A DNA stretch of 11,785 nt from contig CAYTYZ010000024.1 in assembly GCA_964442385.1 (NCBI GenBank), positions 1 to 11,785 of the forward strand, written 5' to 3'. This document shows positions 5,730-11,765 of this stretch, one piece after another; positions within the stretch are counted from its first letter, which is position 1, and each line of letters starts with the position of its first letter. A model generated the notes under the pieces. That model did no database searches, had not been told where the DNA came from, and saw nothing but the letters and a program-made list of their open reading frames with translations. The position numbers were made by a program, and so were the translations under genes. The stretch is from CAYTYZ01 sp964442385. GTDB taxonomy: Bacteria; Patescibacteriota; Microgenomatia; UBA12405.

Positions 5730-7079
5730 CTAAACCAGTTGTATCTTGTCATCTCTAGTGGGACCATTTGAAACAATTCCGACTGGAAGCTTTGTTGCTT
5801 CTTGCAGCAAACTGCAATAGTCAGAAATTGGTGTTGATGATCCTTTTAGAGGAAAGATGTAGTTGGGCTTTGCTGAAAGCAGCTGCTTGGTTAGTGCCTC
5901 CTGTTTTACAAGATCTGGGATGGGACTTGGTGGCCCCGAGCTATGGACGACTGTATCGTCTGAGAGGGTATAGCTAGTTGCAAAAGGTAACTCCTGTGGA
6001 TTTTGAAGACGGTCAACATTCGTTAGTACCAGCTGATCAACTTTACCGGAGATGGACAGTGCGTAGCTTATGGCAAGCAGATCTGGGTTGCCCACCCTAA
6101 AATCTTGTTGCCAAGTATTTGTTTGATTGTGCTCCTTAAAACCAGTTAGAACCAAGGCTGGATCTTCAGTGACAAACGGCCCTGCCCCATGTCTGGTGGC
6201 ATAAGCTCGAAGCAAACCGTAACTTAGGGTTTCGCCTGTATATCCTGCATCTTTTAGCAGAGCATAAGCATTTTTCAGAGTAGTTGTAGACCAGGTAGTA
6301 TAGGGATGAAACCCATACCACTCGTCAAGCAGAACTCCTTGGGCGGCCTCAAAAACTACGTTGCCCTCTTGTTTGAAGAGCCCACGTGCATAGCTTTCAT
6401 CAACCTGATTGACGCAGCTTGCAAGATACTGATAAACCTCAAGACATTTTGTGGAAAGTTCCGGGTCAGTAAAGATTTGCATCTGCCTGGTTACCAGTGG
6501 CAGCTGTTTTTTAGAATCCAGCTCTTGTAAGAAGGGTTGAAGCTGTTTGAGCTTTAACTCCTTTATCCATTGCAAAGTATCTTTGACTTTTTTTGGTGAA
6601 GAAAAATCTCCGATTGTTAGCATTTGACCGGGGTATGAAACATTGTCACTTGCCGTTTCCCCTACCCCCATACCACAGCTTCCATGTCGAGACCTGTTTC
6701 TAGCTATTTCCTTGATTTGATTGGCTGCTACATGATAAGGGGTAATTACCAAGCATTGTCTGTCAACAAAAGTCCTTGAAAAGATGTCACTATGGCCCAT
6801 AGATACTAAGTGCCTGGATTCGGAAAGCATACTAAGTGGATCCACTAAAACATATTTTGTGAGATATGTGGCGGTAGATCCAACCAAAGAGCCGCTGCCA
6901 AACTGGGCGAAGGTGTGATGAAGACCATCTGGGGTTAGGACATTGTGAGCGGCTTGAGAGCCTCCACTAAACCTAACTACAGTGTGAGCTTGGTGCTTGG
7001 CAACCAAGTAGTCAACCAAGCTGCCTTTGCCAGCATCCCCAAATCCAAGGTCAACAGTTAGATAAACTTTTTTTGCCAT
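5730..7079 (-). CDS. Divergent adenylosuccinate-synthetase-like (PurA superfamily) enzyme
   Basis: Canonical PurA joins IMP and aspartate using GTP. This 449-residue protein keeps the fold landmarks: GFGDAGKGSLVD (12-23), VVRFSGG ... AAHN (34-46), GSCGMGVGET (133-142, for GTTxxGIGP), FEAAQGVLLDEW (243-254), YATRHGAGPFVTE (293-305) and GPTR (439-442). The catalytic pair corresponding to E. coli D13/H41 is present as D15 and H45. However, the aspartate-binding TTTGRxRR loop is not seen (TNTWQQDFRVG, 320-330), and the guanine-reading TKxD is TNVD (353-356). Another acceptor, amino donor or nucleotide is therefore plausible. It ends the three-gene module, 65 bp after the vWA gene, with its own AAGGA Shine-Dalgarno before the ATG and a terminator behind it. 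It may be a diverged purine enzyme or a repurposed ligase. Confidence 0.85.
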   Translation of the reverse strand: MAKKVYLTVDLGFGDAGKGSLVDYLVAKHQAHTVVRFSGGSQAAHNVLTPDGLHHTFAQFGSGSLVGSTATYLTKYVLVDPLSMLSESRHLVSMGHSDIFSRTFVDRQCLVITPYHVAANQIKEIARNRSRHGSCGMGVGETASDNVSYPGQMLTIGDFSSPKKVKDTLQWIKELKLKQLQPFLQELDSKKQLPLVTRQMQIFTDPELSTKCLEVYQYLASCVNQVDESYARGLFKQEGNVVFEAAQGVLLDEWYGFHPYTTWSTTTLKNAYALLKDAGYTGETLSYGLLRAYATRHGAGPFVTEDPALVLTGFKEHNQTNTWQQDFRVGNPDLLAISYALSISGKVDQLVLTNVDRLQNPQELPFATSYTLSDDTVVHSSGPPSPIPDLVKQEALTKQLLSAKPNYIFPLKGSSTPISDYCSLLQEATKLPVGIVSNGPTRDDKIQLV

Positions 7080-7089
7080 TGTAGTTCCT

Positions 7090-7128
7090 TTTAACCAGGA
7101 GGTAGGAGTACCTTGCCTCCTGGTTAAA
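7090..7128 (-). promoter_or_regulatory. Strong hairpin between the vWA and PurA-like genes
   Basis: A perfect 13-bp inverted repeat, TTTAACCAGGAGG paired with CCTCCTGGTTAAA, encloses 13 bases that can pair further. It starts 16 bases after the vWA stop and ends one base before the GGAA of the PurA-like Shine-Dalgarno. No T-run follows, so it is not an intrinsic terminator. The stem buries an AGGAGG. It could tune translation, mark an RNase cleavage point or stabilise the downstream message. Confidence 0.75.
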
Positions 7129-7144
7129 TCAAGATTAGGTTAGG

Positions 7145-8146
7145 CTAGAGCTTTTTTCCAGTAAGGATTGGCCCAGTAGCCGGAGGTAGCGTGCCCTTGA
7201 GAGTTACCGGGCCAGTTTTACTAGGTACAGCTTTGGTGGAATAAGTAGAAAGTGCTCGTGTAACGGAGGCAACCACCCGCTTACTTGCGCCAATTGACAC
7301 TAGGTCTGATACCCCCCTGTCCAAATCGATGCTGTTTTCAAACAGACCGATTAGCAGGGCGATAGTTTCACACACAGACTCAGGATCGTCCAGTTCGTGG
7401 ACATTTTCTCCGAGGAGTTTTTTCCAAAAACCGAGAATGGTCCTGTCTCCTCCGTAGCTGGCCCCCTTTGGCAAAAGATAAAAAACCTCGTAGCGCTCTT
7501 TTAGCTCGGCTACGATAGTTTCCAACCTTATGTCTGCTTGGAGCTTCTTGCCCAGAAGATCATAGACCTGCTCGCTGTCGACTTTTGGATAGGCCATTTC
7601 ATCCCCAATGATGAACATGTAGCCTTTTTGACCTCGCTTTTCCCAAGCGTCGGTTATGGTATGCCTAGCCATTAGGTACATGGCCAGTTCATAGCTTTCG
7701 GTACGCTGACCGCCACCGCCACCTTCAAGTACGATGTGACCTAGATTTTCATCCATGCGATTGTCAGACTCAAACTGCCCGACTTGAAGCGGAACAAGAT
7801 CGCATGTGGCATCGCCAATAGCACTGAACATGATCTGGGGATCTTGCACATAGCCTTTGCGAAGCAAAAGACCCAGCAGGCCCTTTAGTTTGGCTTGCAG
7901 AATCTGTGGAACAGTGAGCATGGACCCTGTGACATCAAACCAAACTGAGATTGGTGTTGAAAAGGGATGCTCGTTGCTATCGCGACACTCGCGAACTTTG
8001 AGATTTTTCGGACTCAGGGTTGGGTGAACTTTGTAATCGCCACTGGCAATTACCCGGTCGCTGTAGGCAAAAGCGGATGTTCCGCTGGCTTTCCTAGCCC
8101 GATTGGCTTCTTCGTAGACATCGGTAGACCAATAACCACTTCCCAT
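7145..8146 (-). CDS. von Willebrand factor A domain protein
   Basis: The 333-residue cytosolic protein has no signal or membrane segment. A distinctive N-terminal block (GSGYWSTDVYEEANRARKAS then GTSAFAYSDR, 2-31) precedes a vWA domain (about 64-270). Its metal-ion-dependent adhesion site is DVTGS (71-75), with T149 in the GQRTESYE loop after a run of five glycines and D182 in IIGDE. Such domains bind partner proteins through a divalent metal. The C-terminal tail (about 300-333) is rich in Pro, Thr, Gly and Lys and probably disordered. The ATG at 8146 is chosen because TAAGGAG lies seven bases upstream; a start 20 codons earlier would bury that site. It lies 11 nt after the pseudokinase stop. 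It probably bridges the neighbouring proteins. Confidence 0.88.
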   Translation of the reverse strand: MGSGYWSTDVYEEANRARKASGTSAFAYSDRVIASGDYKVHPTLSPKNLKVRECRDSNEHPFSTPISVWFDVTGSMLTVPQILQAKLKGLLGLLLRKGYVQDPQIMFSAIGDATCDLVPLQVGQFESDNRMDENLGHIVLEGGGGGQRTESYELAMYLMARHTITDAWEKRGQKGYMFIIGDEMAYPKVDSEQVYDLLGKKLQADIRLETIVAELKERYEVFYLLPKGASYGGDRTILGFWKKLLGENVHELDDPESVCETIALLIGLFENSIDLDRGVSDLVSIGASKRVVASVTRALSTYSTKAVPSKTGPVTLKGTLPPATGPILTGKKL

Positions 8147-8160
8147 GGTGTTTCTCCTTA
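8147..8160 (-). promoter_or_regulatory. Shine-Dalgarno that decides the vWA start
   Basis: On the minus strand TAAGGAG precedes the ATG at 8146 with seven bases between. Its TAA is the stop codon of the upstream pseudokinase gene, so termination and re-initiation can be coupled. It supports the shorter 333-residue reading. Confidence 0.85.
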
Positions 8161-9270
8161 CTTTTTGGTTGGTAACTCGAACTTGTGAAAACTTTTTGGT
8201 CCCCACAAGCGACTTAGCAGCTCGTCAAACTCGACTAAAAGTAGCCAAGCATTGACTGGGCGCGAGGTTGACCCCAGATCTGCAAGACAACCCTGCAGAA
8301 ATGAGACAATTGGCTTTGGAACTGTTGCGGGTATTTGATTTTTAGCTGGATCACCTCCTAAAAGGTAGATGGCAAGCTTGGATGCCATAAATAGATCGCA
8401 ATCCTGAAAAAGTGGTTTTCCAGAAGTTACTTCTTTGGGATACCACTGTATAAAGAGAGGATCTATTTCGCTGGCTTCTTGTCCTAGTTTTATGCATTGC
8501 CCTAAAGTAAGGAAGATTAGTCCGTGCTTTTGGGGATGAATTATCAGATTACCTGGAAAAAGACCAAAGTGGAGTAGCCCTGCAGAGTGAATGTAACCCA
8601 GCCCAGCCAGAAGCCGTCTGTAAATCCAAGCTACATCACGAGGTGGTAATCCTAGTGGGTAGTGCTTTTTGGCTTCCAAGAGACTGTAGTATTGGAAAGG
8701 CTGAGTATCGTTTGGAGTATAAACCAGGTTGGCATTTAGTTTTTCATCTTTCCCTCGAGGCAAGATAACAGATTGGACAAGCTGAGGAATGTAACCCTCA
8801 AACTTTGGGCCAATATTGCGCCTAAGAAGTTGGACATTCTGAGCCTCTTGTCTTACATACCTGTTACAAACAGGAGACTTGGAGAGACGTAAAAAACCAT
8901 GTTTTTCTTGCCCATTAACTTGCCAGCTGGTTGCATAAACTTCCAGCTGATTTTCACTTCCCCAATGTTTAACTACATCATAGTTGACCCCCTTACTGAT
9001 AAAACTAAACAAGGCTCGCACTTGACCATACCTGCCTTCATTTATAAGTTTTTCGGTTTCTTCGTAAAGGCTGGTAAGTTTGATAAAAGCAGCTTCACAG
9101 ACTTTTTTTTGATCTGGAGCACTGCTTAAATCTGGGTGCACTTGCCTTGCCATGGCGCGATAGGTTTTTTTAATCGCATCCCTGGTATCAACCAGGGTTG
9201 GCCCACTTGGTCCAAAAAGTTGTTCTGGATGATCCGCTGGACAGGATTGGATTTGTGAAAAAATGTCCAA
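8158..9270 (-). CDS. J-domain fused to a protein pseudokinase
   Basis: The 370-residue protein starts with a J-like domain (about 12-80): AIKKTYRAMARQVHPDLSS carries the HPD tripeptide (45-47) that stimulates DnaK. A kinase-like fold follows (about 95-355). It shows an alpha-C-like RQEAQNVQLLRR with E142, an HRD region GYIHSAGLLHFGLFPGN (225-241), a DFG position read as LTLG (254-257), an APE-like YPKE (277-280), helix-F D292 and a late RP (337-338). Both the catalytic Asp of HRD (here HFG) and the magnesium-binding Asp of DFG are lost, and the beta-3 lysine appears to be Arg, so phosphotransfer is not expected. The start is a TTG at 9270, supported by AAGGAG seven bases upstream. It is first in the three-gene module and likely acts as a scaffold recruiting DnaK. 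Confidence 0.85.
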   Translation of the reverse strand: MDIFSQIQSCPADHPEQLFGPSGPTLVDTRDAIKKTYRAMARQVHPDLSSAPDQKKVCEAAFIKLTSLYEETEKLINEGRYGQVRALFSFISKGVNYDVVKHWGSENQLEVYATSWQVNGQEKHGFLRLSKSPVCNRYVRQEAQNVQLLRRNIGPKFEGYIPQLVQSVILPRGKDEKLNANLVYTPNDTQPFQYYSLLEAKKHYPLGLPPRDVAWIYRRLLAGLGYIHSAGLLHFGLFPGNLIIHPQKHGLIFLTLGQCIKLGQEASEIDPLFIQWYPKEVTSGKPLFQDCDLFMASKLAIYLLGGDPAKNQIPATVPKPIVSFLQGCLADLGSTSRPVNAWLLLVEFDELLSRLWGPKSFHKFELPTKK

Positions 9271-9294
9271 AGTTAGACTCCTTATTCTAGTTTA

Positions 9295-9314
9295 GTTGAT
9301 TGTTAAAGATCAAC
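9295..9314 (-). promoter_or_regulatory. Small hairpin in the module leader
   Basis: GTTGAT and ATCAAC form a 6-bp stem with an 8-base loop in the untranslated leader, about a dozen bases upstream of the TTG gene's AAGGAG. The stem is short, so any role in translation is tentative. Confidence 0.35.
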
Positions 9315-9344
9315 GAATGGCTTACGCTTTATATAAGTTATCGT

Positions 9345-9365
9345 TTAGTGTTTTATATACACTAA
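9345..9365. promoter_or_regulatory. Palindromic operator candidate, proximal copy
   Basis: TTAGTGT and ACACTAA are perfect 7-bp arms around a 7-bp A/T centre. On the minus strand the centre reads TATATAAA, a possible -10 region for the module. A bound dimeric repressor would cover it. It lies in the 142-bp gap between ychF and the pseudokinase gene, 75 bp upstream of the TTG start. Confidence 0.55.
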
Positions 9366-9377
9366 GATAGTTTAGAG

Positions 9378-9398
9378 TAAGTGTAATATAAACACAAT
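9378..9398. promoter_or_regulatory. Palindromic operator candidate, distal copy
   Basis: TAAGTGT and ACACAAT flank a 7-bp A/T centre. It shares the GTGT-N7-ACAC core and spacing of the proximal copy, and the centres are 33 bp apart, about three helical turns. It is less symmetrical than the proximal site. Confidence 0.45.
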
Positions 9399-9412
9399 AG
9401 GCAAATTAGTAC

Positions 9413-10465
9413 CTAGGCATTGATTTTAAATTCCACAACATCATCGGGTTGCATGATGTATTCTCTGCCTTCGTGACGTAACTTCCCGGCCAGCTTGGCC
9501 CCTGCATGTCCATGGTGCTCCACATAATCTGCATAGCTGACCACCTCAGCCATAATAAATCCTTTAATAAAATCAGTGTGAATTGCACCAGCAGCAATAG
9601 GGGCGCTACTCCCCTTTTGAATAGTCCAAGCCCTGGCTTCTTTTACTCCAGCGGTGTAAAAAGACTGGAGTCCCAGGCTATCATAGGCTTTTTGGATTAC
9701 ACGTTCGAGGCCTGAGCCCTTAAGTCCTAGGGTTTTTAAATATTCTTGTCTATCGCCTACTGGTAAAGCAGAAAGTTCTTCTTCAATTTTGGCGCAAACT
9801 GGCAGGGTTTTTTGACCACCTATGGTTAGATCCCAAGAACCTAGTTTGGATTCGTCGGTATTACAGATAATAACATAAGGTTTGCTAGTTAAAAGAAAAA
9901 AGGTCTGGTCGTATTCCAAGTCTTTATGGTCCAACTCTATATCCAAGGCCAACTTGCCACTTTCCAAATGGGCCTTAAGTTTTTTGGCAACAACAAGCCG
10001 GTGGGCGTCGTCAGGTTTTTTTTCATTGACACTAATATATTTATCCAATGTTTCCAGGTCTTTTAAAATTAACTCAGCACAAATAACTTCAAAATCAAAC
10101 TGGGGATCACGCGAGCCTTCACGCACCACGTCTTCGTCGGTAAAAGCCCGTACCACATGGCAAATAGCTTGGCATTCGCGGATGTTGGTTAAAAATTTGT
10201 TGCCAAGACCTTCTCCTTGGGCAGCACCTTTGACTAGGCCGGCAATATCTACAAATTCAACAGCGGCTGGAATAATTGTTTGAGTACCCACAATTTTAGC
10301 CAGAACTGGCAATTTTTCGTCTGGCACTTCTACCACACCGATATTGGGATCGATAGTACAAAAAGGATAATTGGCGGCGTTGGCCACCTGGCGACCAAGA
10401 AGGGCATTAAACAATGTCGACTTGCCAACATTGGGAAGTCCTACGATACCGATGGATAGTTTCAT
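9413..10465 (-). CDS. ychF: Redox-regulated ATPase YchF (Obg-like)
   Basis: YchF is a universally conserved Obg-family P-loop protein that binds ATP rather than GTP and associates with ribosomes. The 350 residues show G1 GLPNVGKST (9-17), switch-region TIDPNIG (37-43), G3 DIAGLVKGA (73-81), the QGEGLGNKFL segment, and NTDE (202-205) in place of the guanine-reading NKxD, as expected for this subfamily. A helical insert and a C-terminal TGS domain (about 265-350) end in ADYVEHHG ... EYIMQPDDVVEFK. The length is close to the E. coli protein. The ATG at 10465 lies 19 bp after the P-loop kinase stop. There is no Shine-Dalgarno, but TAAAAT ends seven bases before the ATG. The gap downstream has no clear intrinsic terminator. 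Confidence 0.97.
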   Translation of the reverse strand: MKLSIGIVGLPNVGKSTLFNALLGRQVANAANYPFCTIDPNIGVVEVPDEKLPVLAKIVGTQTIIPAAVEFVDIAGLVKGAAQGEGLGNKFLTNIRECQAICHVVRAFTDEDVVREGSRDPQFDFEVICAELILKDLETLDKYISVNEKKPDDAHRLVVAKKLKAHLESGKLALDIELDHKDLEYDQTFFLLTSKPYVIICNTDESKLGSWDLTIGGQKTLPVCAKIEEELSALPVGDRQEYLKTLGLKGSGLERVIQKAYDSLGLQSFYTAGVKEARAWTIQKGSSAPIAAGAIHTDFIKGFIMAEVVSYADYVEHHGHAGAKLAGKLRHEGREYIMQPDDVVEFKINA

Positions 10466-10472
10466 AACAGGT

Positions 10473-10478
10473 ATTTTA
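10473..10478 (-). promoter_or_regulatory. -10-like element of ychF
   Basis: On the minus strand TAAAAT lies in the 19-bp gap after the P-loop kinase gene and ends seven bases before the ychF ATG. Its spacing matches the other leaderless-type starts in the window. Confidence 0.45.
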
Positions 10479-10484
10479 CATCAG

Positions 10485-11027
10485 TTATGGTCTATTTTGC
10501 TCAAGGGCTTGTATCTCTTGTTCGATTGCCTTGGCTATTTCCTGGGGAGCAAGAAGGGAGGTGTCAAATTTAGCATTAAAACTAGCTTTTTCAAGGTCGC
10601 CGATTCTTTCAAGTTGGGTATAAAATTCCTGCTCAGTACCCTGATAAGCGCCAGTGATTTTTGGTCTTGATCTGATTCTTTCTAGTAAAATTTCTTTGGG
10701 GGCATATAAGTAATAAATTAATATTTTGTATTTAAACTGGGGCGCTTGGTCTATAAAGCCCACTATCTCTGGAAGTTTAGAGCCAAGATTGGCATCTAGA
10801 ATAATGTTATTGCCCTGGGCAACATGGGATTTTATCAAGTCTAGTAATGTTTCTCTGGCTAGATTTGAAGCAGCTTGCCGTTCTAAAGTTGGATTGTTTG
10901 CATAAACTTCCTCACGAATTTCATCTCCCGAACAGACCACATAATCCAGTAATTTTTTTAGTTCTTTTATTACGGTTGTTTTACCTGATCCTTGATAACC
11001 TAGAAATAAAATAATAGTTCTATCCAT
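10485..11027 (-). CDS. P-loop kinase, AAA_33/zeta-like
   Basis: The 180-residue protein begins with a hydrophobic strand and Walker A GYQGSGKT (10-17), followed by CSGDEIREEVY (about 32-42), NIILDANLG (about 74-82) as the second strand with an acidic residue, and RIRSRPK (about 117-123) as a lid-like arginine segment. This layout is typical of small ATP-dependent kinases of the AAA_33/zeta/polynucleotide-kinase group. They phosphorylate nucleotides, sugars or RNA ends; the substrate here cannot be told. The ATG at 11027 follows TATAAT by six bases and there is no Shine-Dalgarno. It lies 18 bp downstream of the orphan 93-residue gene and 19 bp upstream of ychF. No partner antitoxin is obvious. 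Confidence 0.82.
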   Translation of the reverse strand: MDRTIILFLGYQGSGKTTVIKELKKLLDYVVCSGDEIREEVYANNPTLERQAASNLARETLLDLIKSHVAQGNNIILDANLGSKLPEIVGFIDQAPQFKYKILIYYLYAPKEILLERIRSRPKITGAYQGTEQEFYTQLERIGDLEKASFNAKFDTSLLAPQEIAKAIEQEIQALEQNRP

Positions 11028-11033
11028 CTTTTT

Positions 11034-11039
11034 ATTATA
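11034..11039 (-). promoter_or_regulatory. -10 box of the P-loop kinase gene (TATAAT)
   Basis: A perfect minus-strand TATAAT sits between the orphan gene and the P-loop kinase gene and ends six bases before the ATG at 11027, predicting a leaderless transcript. Confidence 0.55.
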
Positions 11040-11045
11040 ATCTGA

Positions 11046-11327
11046 CTACTTGAGTAGTATAGCTGGTCCATCAGCTAATATGAGTTTATCTAGTCCATAG
11101 CGAATTATTTCTTCTCCCGTAGCCTGAGCTAGCGTAGGTGTTTTGTTATGTTGCACACCTCCGTAAATTTTTATACGCCCATAGGCCGTCAGAATATCAT
11201 ATGTACATACGGCAAAAGTCGCTTCAGAAGTTCTACCTGCACCCTGATGTCCAAAAGGCATATGGCCAATAAACCAGCTCAAGTCCCTGGGTGTCTGTTC
11301 TTTTCGGGGCTCTCTATTTTTAGCCAT
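11046..11327 (-). CDS. Hypothetical 93-residue protein
   Basis: I do not recognise this protein. It has a basic, polar N-terminus (MAKNREPRKEQTPRD), no signal peptide and no membrane helix. The central segment ATFAVCTYDILTAYGRIKIYGG looks like beta strands (split near 36-57), followed by a helix with TLAQATGEEIIRYGLDKLI (about 65-83). Two histidines and two aromatic residues cluster in WFIGHMPFGHQG (18-29). The ATG at 11327 faces the VOC gene across a 42-bp gap, and the P-loop kinase gene follows on the same strand after 18 bp. It is supported as a gene by a full-length open frame filling the space between well-supported genes. Confidence 0.6.
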   Translation of the reverse strand: MAKNREPRKEQTPRDLSWFIGHMPFGHQGAGRTSEATFAVCTYDILTAYGRIKIYGGVQHNKTPTLAQATGEEIIRYGLDKLILADGPAILLK

Positions 11328-11341
11328 GATATGTTTAAGTG

Positions 11342-11369
11342 ACCAAATTTTACCTTATAATCATTTGGT
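11342..11369. promoter_or_regulatory. Inverted repeat in the divergent promoter region
   Basis: ACCAAAT and ATTTGGT are perfect 7-bp arms separated by 14 bp, with half-site centres 21 bp apart, two helical turns. They bracket the VOC gene's TATAAT and end against its ATG. A dimeric regulator bound here could control both the VOC gene and the divergent orphan gene. Confidence 0.45.
11356..11361 (+). promoter_or_regulatory. -10 box of the VOC gene (TATAAT)
   Basis: A perfect TATAAT ends eight bases before the ATG at 11370, placing the transcript start within a few bases of the start codon. No clear -35 is present. Confidence 0.6.
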
Positions 11370-11765
11370 ATGGCTATTTTGAAATATAGAATGTCGATTT
11401 TTAGCGGGGATCCTGACAGGTTGGCTGAGTTTTACATATATATTCTTGGCTTGAAATTAATCCACAAGATAGATAAAGTTAATGATTATGGCTATTCCCT
11501 AGAAGCTAGTCCTGGATATAAAATATGGATTGCCAGACATTCAAAAGTTAGTGGTAAAAGTAAAGAAGGATATCGAATAATATTAACCTTGTACATAGAT
11601 AATTTGCTGGAAATATACGACAAAATTATAAGCTTTGATGAAAAATTAGTCATTGAAAAACCAACCGAATATTGCCAGGATATACCCGGAGAAGAACGAA
11701 CAGTGTGCAGTTTTTCTGACCCCGACGGCAACTGCGTGCAACTAATGCAGTTGAAAAATAATTAA
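11370..11765 (+). CDS. VOC superfamily (glyoxalase/bleomycin-resistance fold) protein
   Basis: The 131-residue protein shows the paired beta-alpha-beta-beta-beta VOC arrangement. The first module includes IFSGDPDRLAEFYIYILGLKL (about 10-30), with the typical FY..LGL helix-to-strand turn. The second ends in FSDPDGNCVQLMQL (about 114-127), the common terminal strand motif with the DPDGN turn. VOC proteins are metal-dependent lyases, isomerases or dioxygenases, or metal-free drug-binding proteins; the substrate is not evident. The N-terminal metal position lacks a His and reads RMSIFS, so metal binding is uncertain. It is the only plus-strand gene in the right half and is followed by 20 bases before the window ends. 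Confidence 0.85.
   Translation: MAILKYRMSIFSGDPDRLAEFYIYILGLKLIHKIDKVNDYGYSLEASPGYKIWIARHSKVSGKSKEGYRIILTLYIDNLLEIYDKIISFDEKLVIEKPTEYCQDIPGEERTVCSFSDPDGNCVQLMQLKNN

Noticed and set aside
5730..7079. Phage-type PurZ (2-aminoadenine genome pathway)
   Set aside because: The catalytic aspartate changed in S-2L-type PurZ is retained, and no other Z-genome genes or phage genes are nearby.
8147..8206. A 20-codon N-terminal extension of the vWA gene
   Set aside because: It would overlap the pseudokinase gene and has no ribosome site, while the ATG at 8146 has TAAGGAG at ideal distance and begins the conserved-looking block.
9882..10283. A 133-codon open frame antisense to ychF
   Set aside because: It lies wholly inside a well-supported gene, and its Ser/Thr-rich translation looks like a shadow of the ychF codons.
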